From CAMYMQ01 sp963730305 (GTDB lineage Bacteria > Pseudomonadota > Alphaproteobacteria > Bin65): a stretch of 64,000 nucleotides of DNA. Numbering within the stretch: the first letter of the stretch is position 1; each line of letters begins with the position of its first letter. The position numbers were made by a program, and so were the translations under genes. Where the stretch lies: assembly GCA_963730305.1 (NCBI GenBank), contig CAVSRB010000005.1:123302-187301 (forward strand). The letters are read 5' to 3'. This document shows, piece by piece, positions 19,636 through 28,759 of the stretch. The notes under the pieces were generated by a model. The model made no database searches. It saw nothing but the letters and a program-made list of their open reading frames with translations, and was not told the origin of the DNA.

Positions 19636-20108
19636 TCGCGGTCGACGATCATGGCGCAGAACACGGCTTCCGCGGCGATCGCGTCGTCGACCTTGCACTC
19701 GCCGTTGAACTTCCAGGCGCGGCCGCGCGCGTGCTTGCGGACGGTGTGGACCATCACCTGGTCGCCGGGGAAGACCGGCTTGCGGAAGCGCGCGTTCTCG
19801 ATCGACATGAAATAGACCAGCTTGCCTTCCATGTCGGGGCCGAGCGACTCGACGACCAGGGCGGCGGCGGTCTGCGCCATCGCCTCGATCAGCAGCACCC
19901 CCGGCAGGATCGGCGCGCCCGGGAAGTGGCCCTGGAAGAAGGGCTCGTTGATCGAGACGTTCTTGACCCCGGTCGCGCTCTCGCCCTGCCGGATGTCGAT
20001 CAGCCGGTCGATCATCAGGAACGGATAACGATGCGGCAGGACCTCCATGATCCGCCGGACATCGATTTCGTAAGGCGCCTTGGGCGCCGTCGCCGCGGTG
20101 GTGGTCAT
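19632..20108 (-). CDS. fabZ: 3-hydroxyacyl-ACP dehydratase FabZ
   Basis: 158-residue hot-dog-fold dehydratase of fatty acid elongation. Catalytic His lies in LPHRYPFLMIDR and the catalytic Glu in GVLLIEAMAQTAA, after the signature GHFPGAPILP. It competes with LpxA for 3-hydroxyacyl-ACP, which explains their pairing. The start at 20108 is 98 bases from the skp stop. In most relatives lpxD occupies this place; there is no room for it here. Frame intact. Confidence 0.96.
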   Translation of the reverse strand: MTTTAATAPKAPYEIDVRRIMEVLPHRYPFLMIDRLIDIRQGESATGVKNVSINEPFFQGHFPGAPILPGVLLIEAMAQTAAALVVESLGPDMEGKLVYFMSIENARFRKPVFPGDQVMVHTVRKHARGRAWKFNGECKVDDAIAAEAVFCAMIVDRE

Positions 20109-20206
20109 CGTTCAACCTCCCCGGCGCGACTGCCGAGCATGCGTCGTTACGCTGCGGCGTTCGCCCGGGTTGCGCGTGTCGCGATGCCGGCAGCCGGCCG
20201 GATCGC

Positions 20207-20821
20207 TCACTTCTTCTTGTTCTTGCGCTTCGACGTGGACTTCTTCTTGGCGTCCGAGACGCCCTCGACCTCGAACTTGAGCTTGGGCAGCCGCTTGTTG
20301 AGCCGGCTGAGCACAGTATCGGTGATCTCGAACTGGGGCGCCACGTGGATGGTCGTCGCCTGGTTCAGGACCATGGTGTAGCCCTTCTCGACCGCCAGCG
20401 CCTTGACGACGATGATGAGCTCCTCCCGGAACCGGCCGAGTACCTTCTGGTAAGCTGCGTTGAGCAGGCGCCGCAGGAGCTGGCTCTTGCGTCGCAGATT
20501 AACGTACTGGCGGGTCAGATCCTGGCGCCGGCGCTCGAACTCGCGGCCGGTGATGTTGGGCTGGTCCTTGCGCAGCTTCTGCTCTTCCTGCTGAAGCTGC
20601 TTGATGTCGCCGGCATAGTCGGACTTGTACTTCTTCTGCAACTTCTCGGCCTTGTCCCGGACGTCCTTCATCGCCTTGGATTCCTGGAGCAACTTGGAGA
20701 TGTTGACGACGGCGATGGACAGCGCCGGCTTCTTGCCCTGGGCAAGACCGTTAGCCGGCAAGAAAACAAACCCCGGCGCCGCCAGAAGCACCGCCAGGGC
20801 CAGAAGCCTGGTCTTGATCAT
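20207..20821 (-). CDS. skp: OmpH/Skp-family periplasmic chaperone
   Basis: 204-residue periplasmic holdase that escorts unfolded outer-membrane proteins to BamA. Signal peptide: basic MIKTR, hydrophobic core LLALAVLLAAPGFVFL, then probable cleavage near residues 25-28. The mature protein is a long Lys/Glu/Gln-rich helical arm (about residues 45-150, LQKKYKSDYAGDIKQLQQEE and similar) typical of Skp. The last 15 residues are almost purely basic (KKKSTSKRKNKKK), longer than usual. It directly follows bamA with three bases between them. Confidence 0.9.
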   Translation of the reverse strand: MIKTRLLALAVLLAAPGFVFLPANGLAQGKKPALSIAVVNISKLLQESKAMKDVRDKAEKLQKKYKSDYAGDIKQLQQEEQKLRKDQPNITGREFERRRQDLTRQYVNLRRKSQLLRRLLNAAYQKVLGRFREELIIVVKALAVEKGYTMVLNQATTIHVAPQFEITDTVLSRLNKRLPKLKFEVEGVSDAKKKSTSKRKNKKK

Positions 20822-20824
20822 GTT

Positions 20825-23101
20825 CTAGAACCTGGTTCCAAACCTGAAATTGATAAGCTGCGTGCGGTCGCCCTGTTGCCGGATGACCGGGAACCCGACG
20901 TCGAAGCGCAGCGGGCCCAGCGGCGACTTCCAGGACACGCCGACGCCGACCGACACGCGCGGCGTCGCCACGTCCATCAGGGTCGGGCCGTTGACGTCGA
21001 TGCCGAAGGCGCTGCCGACATCGGTGAACACCCGTCCGGTGACGCCGAACTCTTTCGGCAGCCCGAGCGGGAAGCCCATTTCGGCGGTCACGATCCAGTA
21101 GTGGTTCGCGCCCAGCGAATCGCCGGTCTTCCGGTCACGCGGGCCGATGCCGCCGAAACGGAAGCCGCGGAAGTTGTTGCCGCCGACGAAGAAGCGGTTC
21201 TGCAGATGGACGTCTTCGCCCATGCCGAAGATGTTGCCGGTCTCGCCCAGCACGTTGAAGATCCAGCCCGGCGTCACCGAGTACCAATAGCCCGCCTTGA
21301 TGACGGACCGGTAGAACCGCTCGGAACCGCCCAGGCCGGCGACGGTGTTTCGAACCGAGATGACGTAACCGTCGGTCGGGTCGAACCGGTTGTCGCGGGT
21401 GTCGTAGATCAGGCCCATGGTCATCGAGGAGGTGGTGGTCGAGCCGACCTCCTGCTTGATGAACGTCGACGCGGTCGACGGGACGTTGGTGATCCGCTTG
21501 TGCTCGAGCCCGTAGGTCCAGCTCTGCTTCAGGTTCTCGGTGATCCGGTAGCCGAAGCGCAGCCGGCCGCCGACCTCCCGCGTGTCGAAGCTACTCTCGT
21601 CCGAGTAGTTCCGCGTCCTGCGGAACAGGTCGATGCCGGCGGAGAGGTTGCGGTTGAGGAAATAGGGCTCGGTGAAGCTGAAATTCAGGTTGGTCTGGCG
21701 GAACGAGGCCAGGAACGACAGGCTGACGTCCTGTCCGCGACCCATGAAGTTCTTCTCGCGGATGCCGACCGTGCCCAAGGGCCCGTCCTGGCTCGAGAAA
21801 CCGGCGCCGAGCGAGAGCTCGCCGGTCGCCTTCTCCTCGACCTTGACCGTGAGGATCATGCGGTCGGGCGCGGAACCGACCCGGTTGGTGATCTCGACCT
21901 TTTCGAAGAAGCCGAGATTGACCAGGCGCCGTCGGGACAGCCGGATCTTGGTCGTGTTGAAGGCGTCGCCCTCGGCGATCAGCATCTCGCGACGGATGAC
22001 CGAATCGCGGGTGCGGATGTTGCCGATGATTTCGATCCGCTCGACGAAGACCTTGGGGCCTTCCTGGACGATGAAGGTGACGCCCACCGTCCGCTTCTGG
22101 CGGTCGACGTTGGTCCGCGGCACCACGCGCACGAAGGCGTAGCCGAAGTTGCCGGCCACGTTGGTCAGCGCGACCACGGTGTCCTGGATCTTCTCGGCGT
22201 TGAAGCGGTCGCCCTTGTGGACCTTGAGCTCGTCGCGCAGCGACTTGACCTGCACCCGCCGCAGTTCGGAGACGACCTTGATATCGCCGAAGCGGTAGCG
22301 CGGACCCTCCTTGACCGTGAAGGTCACGAAGAAGCCCTGGCGGTCGGGCGACAGCTCGGCGACGGCCGAGAGGACGCGGAAATCGGCGAAGCCGCGCTCG
22401 AAATAGAAACGGCGCAGCAGCTCCTGGTCGCGCTTCAGCTTGGACGGGTCGTAGACGTCCGACGAGCCGAGCAGGCGCCACAGGGCGGTTTCCTTGGTGC
22501 TGACCACCTCGCGCAGGGTCGAGTCCGAATAGGTGCGGTTGCCGATGAAGCTGACCCGCTGGACCAGCGTCTTGGGCCCCTCGCGGATCTCGAACACGAG
22601 ATCGACGCGGTTCTGGGTGCGCGCGATCACCTTCGGGTTGACCGTGGCGGCGAAGCGGCCGCGCGCCCGGTAGGCGGCGAGCATGCGCTGCACCGCGTCC
22701 TGGACCTTCTGGCGCGAATAGACCGACCGCGGCCGCAGGCTCACCTCGCTGCGCAGGTCGGCGTCCGATATCTTGCGGTTGCCTTCGAAGGCGATGCGGT
22801 TGATGACCGGGTTCTCGACGACGCGGATGACCAGGGTGCCGCCCTCGCGGCGGAAGCTGACGTCACGGAACAGGCCGCTGGCGTAGAGCGCCTTCAGCGA
22901 GTCGTCCAGCTTGTCCTGGTCGAAGCGGTCGCCGACCCGGACCTTGAGGTAGGTGCCGATGGTCTGCGGGTCGATGCGGCGCGTGCCCTCGACGACGATA
23001 TTGCGGATAACGACGCCTCGGCCTTGCGCTTCTGCCTGCCCGGTCGGCCATACGCCGAACGCTGCGATAATCGCAACCAGTCCGACAATCCAAGCCCGCA
23101 C
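20825..23101 (-). CDS. bamA: Outer membrane protein assembly factor BamA
   Basis: 758-residue Omp85 protein that folds beta-barrels into the outer membrane. A signal peptide (MRAWIVGLVAIIAAFGVWPTG) is followed by five POTRA repeats (first: VVIRNIVVEGTRRIDPQTI) to about residue 420, then a 16-strand barrel with the conserved loop region VGGNNFRGF and a terminal strand ending INFRFGTRF with the required C-terminal Phe. Frame intact. It lies between rseP and skp, 54 bases after rseP, the standard order for this envelope operon. Confidence 0.97.
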   Translation of the reverse strand: MRAWIVGLVAIIAAFGVWPTGQAEAQGRGVVIRNIVVEGTRRIDPQTIGTYLKVRVGDRFDQDKLDDSLKALYASGLFRDVSFRREGGTLVIRVVENPVINRIAFEGNRKISDADLRSEVSLRPRSVYSRQKVQDAVQRMLAAYRARGRFAATVNPKVIARTQNRVDLVFEIREGPKTLVQRVSFIGNRTYSDSTLREVVSTKETALWRLLGSSDVYDPSKLKRDQELLRRFYFERGFADFRVLSAVAELSPDRQGFFVTFTVKEGPRYRFGDIKVVSELRRVQVKSLRDELKVHKGDRFNAEKIQDTVVALTNVAGNFGYAFVRVVPRTNVDRQKRTVGVTFIVQEGPKVFVERIEIIGNIRTRDSVIRREMLIAEGDAFNTTKIRLSRRRLVNLGFFEKVEITNRVGSAPDRMILTVKVEEKATGELSLGAGFSSQDGPLGTVGIREKNFMGRGQDVSLSFLASFRQTNLNFSFTEPYFLNRNLSAGIDLFRRTRNYSDESSFDTREVGGRLRFGYRITENLKQSWTYGLEHKRITNVPSTASTFIKQEVGSTTTSSMTMGLIYDTRDNRFDPTDGYVISVRNTVAGLGGSERFYRSVIKAGYWYSVTPGWIFNVLGETGNIFGMGEDVHLQNRFFVGGNNFRGFRFGGIGPRDRKTGDSLGANHYWIVTAEMGFPLGLPKEFGVTGRVFTDVGSAFGIDVNGPTLMDVATPRVSVGVGVSWKSPLGPLRFDVGFPVIRQQGDRTQLINFRFGTRF

Positions 23102-23155
23102 GTGTACCCCCCTCCCTGTCCCGTTCCTGACCTCTCCCCAAGGCAGAGACGGGAT

Positions 23156-24571
23156 TTAGGTGATGAGACTTCTAATAAAATCCACGACCCGGAGATGAAC
23201 CAGATCGTTCCAGGTCACGACGACCATGAGAGTTAATACCAGAGCCAGACCAATTCGAAAACCATATTCCTGCGTTTTTGGACCGAGCGGTCTGCCCCGA
23301 AGCGCTTCAAAACCGTAAAAAAGAAGGTGGCCGCCGTCGAGCATCGGCACGGGCAGCAGATTGATCAGGCACAGGTGCAGCGACAGCACGCCGAGGAACC
23401 AGATGAAGGCGTAGAAGCCGTTCTGCGCCATATGGCCGGACATCTCGGCGATGCGCAGCGGACCGCCCAGGTCGCGGACCGTTCGGCTGCCCGAGATCAT
23501 CTGGCCGATCGCCTTGCCGGTGGCCAGGGTCAGCGTATAGGTCTCCTTCAGCGCCTGCCACGCGGCCTCGACCGGCTCGAAGCGCAGCCGCGGCGCCTGG
23601 GCGGCGCCGACGCCGAGAAGGCCGGTCCGCTTGACGTCGCCCGCGGCGTCCTTGGTTTCGCGCACCGCGGGCGTGACGGTCAGGTGCAGCCGCCGGCCGT
23701 TTCGCTCGACCACGACCGGCGTGACCTTGCCGGGACGGGCCAGGATCATGCGGTGGACGTCCTGGAAGCTGACGACCTTCTTGCCGTCGATCTCGACGAA
23801 GCGGTCACCCGGCTTGAGCCCGCCGCGCGCCGCGGCGCTGTCGGCGAGCACCCGGCCGACGACCGGCCGGACCATCCGCCAGGCGCCCAGGTCGCCGACG
23901 ATCTGCACGTTGCCGTGGCTGTCGCGGTAATCGCGCCGGCCGGCGGTCAGTGACAGGGTCTTGCGGGCCCCGTTGCGCATGACGACGATGGGGATCGTCT
24001 CGCCGGGGCGCAGCGCGATGATCTGCATGACCTCTTCGAACCGCTCGATCGAGCGGCCGTTGACCGAGACGATGTGGTCGCCCGGCTCGAGCCCCGCCTT
24101 GGCCGCCGCCTGGTTCTTGAACACGGTGCCGATGACCGGCGGGCTGTAGGTCTGGCCGAAGGTCGAGAACAGGGCGGTCAGGACGACGATGGCGAACAGG
24201 TAGTTGACGAACGGGCCGGCGAAGACGATCGCCGCACGTTGGCCTAACGGCTTGTGATAAAAGGAAAGCTTCCGCTCCTCGGCGGTCAGCTTGAAGGTGT
24301 CCTTGTTGGGCGAGCTGGCGGCGTCGGCGTCGCCGAACATCTTCACGTAGCCGCCCAGCGGGACGATGCTGAACTTCCAGCGCGTGCCGCTGCGGTCGTT
24401 CCAGCCGAACATCTCGGGCCCGAAGCCGATCGAGAAGGTCTCGATCTTCACGCCGCAGCGCCGGGCGACGAGGTAGTGCCCCATCTCGTGGACGAACACG
24501 AGGATCGTCAAGATGACGAGAAACGGAAGCACGTAGTTCCAGAGAGGAGACAAGAATTCCATCTGCAGCAC
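23156..24571 (-). CDS. rseP: Site-2 zinc metalloprotease RseP
   Basis: 471-residue inner-membrane protease that cuts membrane-bound anti-sigma factors and leftover signal peptides. The zinc motif HEMGH is at residues 28-32 in the first membrane helix, two PDZ domains occupy about residues 115-290 (GLEPGDHIVSVNGRSIE and GLKPGDRFVEIDGKKV), and the third ligand motif LPVPMLDGGHLLFYGFEAL is near residue 405. The annotated start MLQMEF may really be the second Met. Sits between dxr and bamA as in most proteobacteria. Frame intact. Confidence 0.95.
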   Translation of the reverse strand: MLQMEFLSPLWNYVLPFLVILTILVFVHEMGHYLVARRCGVKIETFSIGFGPEMFGWNDRSGTRWKFSIVPLGGYVKMFGDADAASSPNKDTFKLTAEERKLSFYHKPLGQRAAIVFAGPFVNYLFAIVVLTALFSTFGQTYSPPVIGTVFKNQAAAKAGLEPGDHIVSVNGRSIERFEEVMQIIALRPGETIPIVVMRNGARKTLSLTAGRRDYRDSHGNVQIVGDLGAWRMVRPVVGRVLADSAAARGGLKPGDRFVEIDGKKVVSFQDVHRMILARPGKVTPVVVERNGRRLHLTVTPAVRETKDAAGDVKRTGLLGVGAAQAPRLRFEPVEAAWQALKETYTLTLATGKAIGQMISGSRTVRDLGGPLRIAEMSGHMAQNGFYAFIWFLGVLSLHLCLINLLPVPMLDGGHLLFYGFEALRGRPLGPKTQEYGFRIGLALVLTLMVVVTWNDLVHLRVVDFIRSLIT

Positions 24572-24630
24572 CGGCCCGGAGTTTCCAATTATGCTTAATA
24601 AGTGTCGGAAACTAGTTGATATTTGACTAA

Positions 24631-25842
24631 TTATACCTTGCTGGTCATTTCATCAACCAGGTCTTCTGCACGATCGCGTGCGGCGGCGTCGACATCGGCG
24701 ACGTCCTCGAGGCTGGTGATCGCCGAAACGTTCGTGATCGCCAGGGTGCGCTCGACGATTCTGGCGATGTCCAGGAAGCCGATCTTCCGGTCGAGGAAGG
24801 CCTGCACCGCGATCTCGTTGGCCGCGTTGAGCACGGTCGGCGCCGCCCCGCCCGCCTTGAGTGCGTCCAGCGCCAGCCGCAGCGCGGGGAAGCGCTCCAG
24901 GTCCGGCGCTTCGAAGGTGAGCGCGCCGAGCGTGCCGAAATCGAGCCGCTCGGACGGCGCCGGCACCCGGCTGGGCCAGCCCATGGCGAACGCGATCGGG
25001 GTGCGCATGTCCGGCGTGCCGAGCTGGGCGAGGACCGAGCCGTCGACATACTCGACCATGCTGTGGATCACCGACTGCGGGTGGACGACGACGTCGATCT
25101 GGTCCTTCTCGACTGGGAACAGGTAGTAGGCCTCGATCACCTCGAGCCCCTTGTTCATCAGGGTCGCCGAATCGACCGAGATCTTGGCGCCCATCGACCA
25201 GTTCGGATGGGCGACGGCCTGCTCCGGGCTCGCCTTGGCCATCTCGTCCAGGCTCCAGGTCCGGAACGGCCCGCCCGAGGCGGTCAGGATGATCCGCGAG
25301 ACGTGCTTGGCCTGGGCGAAGTCGAACACCTGGAAGATCGCGTTGTGCTCGGAATCGACGGGCAGCAGGGTCGTGCCATGCTCGCGAATCTCGTTCAGCA
25401 CCAGCTCGCCGGCGCAGACCAGGGTCTCCTTGTTGGCCAGCGCGACGATCGCGCCCTGGCGGATCGCTTCGAGGGTCGGCGCCAGGCCGGCGGCGCCGAC
25501 GATGCCGGCCATGGTCCAGTCGACCGGCCGCGCGGCGGCCTCCTTCAGCGCGGTGGCGCCGGCGGCGACCTCGATGCCCTTGCCGGCCAGCCCGTTCTTG
25601 AGCATCTGGTATTGGGATTCGTCGGCGACCACGGCGATCGCCGGACGCAGCCGCCGGGCCTGCTCGATCAGCCGCTCGACGTTGCGGTTGGCGGTCAGCG
25701 CCTCGATCACGTAGGCGCTGCGGTCGCGCTCGATGATGTCGACGGTGCTCAGGCCGATCGAGCCGGTCGAGCCGAGGATCGAGATCCGCCGCGGGGATAC
25801 CCGCTCCGGCCGGCACTGCGCGAGAGACGCGGCAACATTCAT
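24631..25842 (-). CDS. dxr: 1-deoxy-D-xylulose 5-phosphate reductoisomerase
   Basis: 403-residue NADPH enzyme forming MEP, the committed step of non-mevalonate isoprenoid synthesis. NADPH motif ILGSTGSIGLSTVD near residue 22, then ANKETLVCAGE, the substrate/metal region ILTASGGPFRTW, HPNWSMGAKISVDSATLMNK and GLEVIEAYYLF. ATG at 25842 overlaps the cdsA stop (ATGA). A longer reading that seems to fuse cdsA and dxr arises only from an indel inside cdsA. Frame intact. Confidence 0.97.
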   Translation of the reverse strand: MNVAASLAQCRPERVSPRRISILGSTGSIGLSTVDIIERDRSAYVIEALTANRNVERLIEQARRLRPAIAVVADESQYQMLKNGLAGKGIEVAAGATALKEAAARPVDWTMAGIVGAAGLAPTLEAIRQGAIVALANKETLVCAGELVLNEIREHGTTLLPVDSEHNAIFQVFDFAQAKHVSRIILTASGGPFRTWSLDEMAKASPEQAVAHPNWSMGAKISVDSATLMNKGLEVIEAYYLFPVEKDQIDVVVHPQSVIHSMVEYVDGSVLAQLGTPDMRTPIAFAMGWPSRVPAPSERLDFGTLGALTFEAPDLERFPALRLALDALKAGGAAPTVLNAANEIAVQAFLDRKIGFLDIARIVERTLAITNVSAITSLEDVADVDAAARDRAEDLVDEMTSKV

Positions 25843-26685
25843 GGAACGACCAGTCCTTCGTTGGCCCAAACGTATAGCGCGACCACGACCGCTGCGGCGA
25901 CAAGCCCGTCGACGCGATCGAGGACGCCGCCATGCCCTGGGATCAGGTGGCTCGCGTCCTTGACCTTGAAACGCCGCTTGAACGCCGAATTCGGCGAGGT
26001 CGCCCGCCTGCGAGATGACGGCCAGAAGCGCCCCCCCAATGGCCCAGAACAGGACAGGTTGATTGGAGAAATAGGCTCCCAAGAGCGCGCTGACCAGTAT
26101 CGACAGCGCCATGCCGCCCAACAAACCGGCCCAGGTCTTCTTCGGGCTGAGCCGCGGGGCCAGGCGCGGGCCGCCGATCGCGCGGCCGGCGAAGAAGGCG
26201 CCGAGGTCGGTGGCGGCGACGGTGGCGATGACCCAGAGCACGGTCCAGGCGCCCTGCCCCGGCCCGTCGAGCAGGCCGATCATGGCGATCACCGGGGCGG
26301 CGACGTAGATCACGCCGAGCGCGATCCAGCCCGGCTGGGCGGCCCGGGTGACCGCGCCGAAGGCCCAGACGACGGCCGCACCGCCGGCGCCTATGGCAGC
26401 GGCGGACCACAGCCAGCCGACCCCGGCCAGCGTGGCGACCGCGGCCAGCACCGCCATCGCCAGCCCGACGGTCGGCACCGGCAGCGCCTCACCGCACGCG
26501 ACATGAGACCATTCCCCGATCATGGCGAGGGCGAATAGCGCGACCAGAAGGTGAAAATAAGGCCTGCCGAAATAGAGGCACGCCCCGGCGATCGCGGCGA
26601 TGACCAGCGCGGAGGCGGTGCGGGCGGCGATTGCGGCGTTGGCCGAGCCCAAGGGTTGCGCAGTCAGGTCGCCGCCAGCTCTCAA
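25839..26685 (-). CDS. cdsA: Phosphatidate cytidylyltransferase (one apparent frameshift)
   Basis: Inner-membrane enzyme making CDP-diacylglycerol from phosphatidate and CTP for all phospholipid synthesis. About eight hydrophobic segments lead to the catalytic region ATDLGAFFAGRAIGGPRLAP, SPKKTWAGLLGG and the signature ISQAGDLAESAFKRRFKVKD with LIPGHGGVLDRVDGL. An extra T near 25990 breaks the frame just inside the signature. The start is taken as TTG at 26685, whose TTGA overlaps the uppS stop; this is uncertain. Corrected length is 281 residues. It is coupled to dxr by a 4-base overlap. Confidence 0.92.
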
Positions 26686-27416
26686 CCGACGGCCGCGCCG
26701 TAGCGCCGGTCGCGGGTCTGGAACTCGCTGACGGCGGCGCGCAGCTCGTCCGGCCCGAAGTCGGGCCACAGGCAAGAGGTGAAGATGAGCTCGGCGTAGG
26801 CGCTCTGCCACAACAGGAAATTGCTCAGCCGCTGCTCCCCGCTGGTGCGGATGATCAGGTCGGGATCGGGGATGTCGGCGGTCAGCAGACGCTTGGCGAA
26901 GGTCTCCTCGTCGATGCTGTCCGGGTCGATGGCGCCCGCGGCGGCCTCGCGCATCAGGCCGCGCACGGCGTAAAGGATCTCGTCGCGGCTGCCGTAGCTG
27001 AGCGCGATGATCAGGGTGAGCCGCGTGTTGCGCCGGGTCAGCTCCTCGGAGTCCTCGATCAGACGCACGATGTCGGGCGCCAGGCGCGCCCGGTTGCCGA
27101 TGAAGCGGATGCGGACGCCGTTGCTGTGGAGCTCGGCGACCTCGCGGCGCAGGTAGAGCCGCAGCAGGCCCATCAGGTCCTGGACCTCGCCCGCCGGGCG
27201 GTTCCAGTTCTCCGACGAGAAGCCGTAGAGGGTCAGGTAGGAGACGCCCAGGTCGATCGCGCCCTGCACCGTCTTGCGCACGGCGGCCATGCCGCGCCGG
27301 TGGCCCTCGGTGCGCGGCAGGCCGCGCGCCTTCGCCCAGCGGCCGTTGCCGTCCATGATGATGGCGACATGGCGCGGGGGCAGTCCGGTATCGCTATGGG
27401 CGTGCAGCGGCTCCAT
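26682..27416 (-). CDS. uppS: Undecaprenyl diphosphate synthase
   Basis: 244-residue cis-prenyltransferase that builds the C55 lipid carrier for peptidoglycan and O-antigen. The active site Asp is in AIIMDGNGRWAKARGLPR, followed by EGHRRGMAAVRKTVQ, YLTLYGFSSENWNRP and near the end PDPDLIIRTSGEQRLSNFLL and AYAELIFTSCLWPDF, all canonical. Starts two bases after the frr stop. Frame intact. Confidence 0.97.
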   Translation of the reverse strand: MEPLHAHSDTGLPPRHVAIIMDGNGRWAKARGLPRTEGHRRGMAAVRKTVQGAIDLGVSYLTLYGFSSENWNRPAGEVQDLMGLLRLYLRREVAELHSNGVRIRFIGNRARLAPDIVRLIEDSEELTRRNTRLTLIIALSYGSRDEILYAVRGLMREAAAGAIDPDSIDEETFAKRLLTADIPDPDLIIRTSGEQRLSNFLLWQSAYAELIFTSCLWPDFGPDELRAAVSEFQTRDRRYGAAVG

Positions 27417-27418
27417 GC

Positions 27419-27983
27419 CTAGACCTGCATGATCTCGGTTTCCTTGGTCGCCAGGGCCTCGTCGATCTTCTCGATGAAGCCGTCGGTCAGCTTCTGGATG
27501 TCGGCGGACGCGGAGCGGTGCTCGTCCTGCGAGATGTCGCCGTCCTTCTCCTGGCGCTTGAGCTGGTCCATGCCGTGGCGCCGGACGTTGCGGACCGCGA
27601 TCCGCGCCTCTTCGGCATACTTGTGGGCGACCTTGGTCAGCTCGCGGCGGCGCTCCTCGGTCAGGTCGGGCATCGGCACGCGGATCACCTGGCCCTCACG
27701 CTGGGGATTGAGGCCGAGGTTGGCCTCCCTGATGGCCTTCTCGACCGCGCCGGCGAGGCTGGCGTCCCAGACCTGGACGGTCAGCAGGCGCGGTTCGGGG
27801 GCTGACACGTTGGCGAGCTGGTTGATCGGCATCGACGAGCCGTAGGCGTCGACCTGGATCGGCTCGAGCAGGCTGGTCGAGGCCCGCCCGGCGCGCAGGC
27901 CCGCGAACTCGCGTCTTGAGCGTCTCGATGGCGCCGTTCATGCGGCGCTCGATCTCGGGCAGTGTCAGGTCCGACACGGTCAT
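27419..27983 (-). CDS. frr: Ribosome recycling factor (one apparent frameshift)
   Basis: Works with EF-G to split post-termination ribosomes. N-terminus MTVSDLTLPEIERRMNGAIE, then after the shift EFAGLRAGRAS, the conserved VDAYGSSMPINQLANVSAPE, and helical ERRRELTKVAHKYAEEARIA. One extra base near 27915 interrupts domain I; corrected length is 187 residues. ATG at 27983 overlaps the pyrH stop (ATGA), supporting this start; a GTG two codons later is an alternative with better Shine-Dalgarno spacing. Confidence 0.95.
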
Positions 27984-28707
27984 CCCCCATCGCTTATTAT
28001 TGTGAAGTGGCCGCGTCCGCACACGACGTCGGCGATGCTGCCGGCATTCTGGATCGAAAAGACCAGAATCGGAATGCCGTTTTCGCGGGCGAGCGCGATC
28101 GCCGAGGCGTCCATGACCCTGAGGTCGCGCGACAGCACCTCGTGGAAGCTGAGCGCGTCGTAGCGCTCGCGCCTTGGGGTCCTTGACCGGGTCGGCGCTG
28201 TAGACGCCGTCGACCTTGGTGCCCTTGAGCAGCGCGTCGCAGCCCATTTCCGAGGCGCGCAGCGCCGCGGCGGTGTCGGTGGTGAAGAAGGGGTTGCCGG
28301 TGCCGGCGGCGAAGATCACCACCCGGCCCTTCTCCAGGTGGCGCATGGCGCGGCGGCGGATGTAGGGCTCGCACACGGTGGCCATCGGGATCGCCGACAG
28401 GACGCGGGTCGGCACGCCGATCCGCTCGAGCGCGCCCTGCATCGCGAGCGCGTTCATCACCGTCGCCAGCATGCCCATGTAGTCGCCGGTCGCCCGCTCG
28501 ATGCCGCGCGTTGCCGGCCTCGATACCGCGGAAGATGTTGCCGCCGCCGACGACCAGGCAGATTTCGACGCCCAGGTCGTGGACGCCCTTCACCTCGCCG
28601 GCGACCCGTTCCAGGGTCTCCGGGTCGAGGCCGAACTCGTTGCCGCCCATCAGGGCTTCGCCGGAAATCTTCAGCAGTATGCGACGGTATCTCGGCGTCG
28701 CGGGCAT
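27980..28707 (-). CDS. pyrH: UMP kinase (two apparent frameshifts)
   Basis: Hexameric UMP kinase of the aspartokinase fold, feeding pyrimidine nucleotides to the same pathway as PyrG. RILLKISGEALMG at the start, VVGGGNIFRGIEAGN, then ERATGDYMGMLATVMNALA, RHLEKGRVVIFAAGTGNPFF, DALLKGTKVDGVYSADPVKD and MDASAIALARENGIPILVF. Extra bases near 28508 and 28165 break the frame; corrected length is 241 residues ending in HFTIISDGG. Lies between tsf and frr, the near-universal order. Confidence 0.95.
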
Positions 28708-28759
28708 CTCGACGTCCTTACGCAGGCGCGCGGGCGGGCGGGATCGGTCCGGGTAAGGC

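Noticed and set aside
24631..26811. Apparent CdsA-Dxr fusion of 726 residues
   Set aside because: Caused by one extra T in cdsA; the cdsA stop and dxr ATG overlap normally at 25839-25842.
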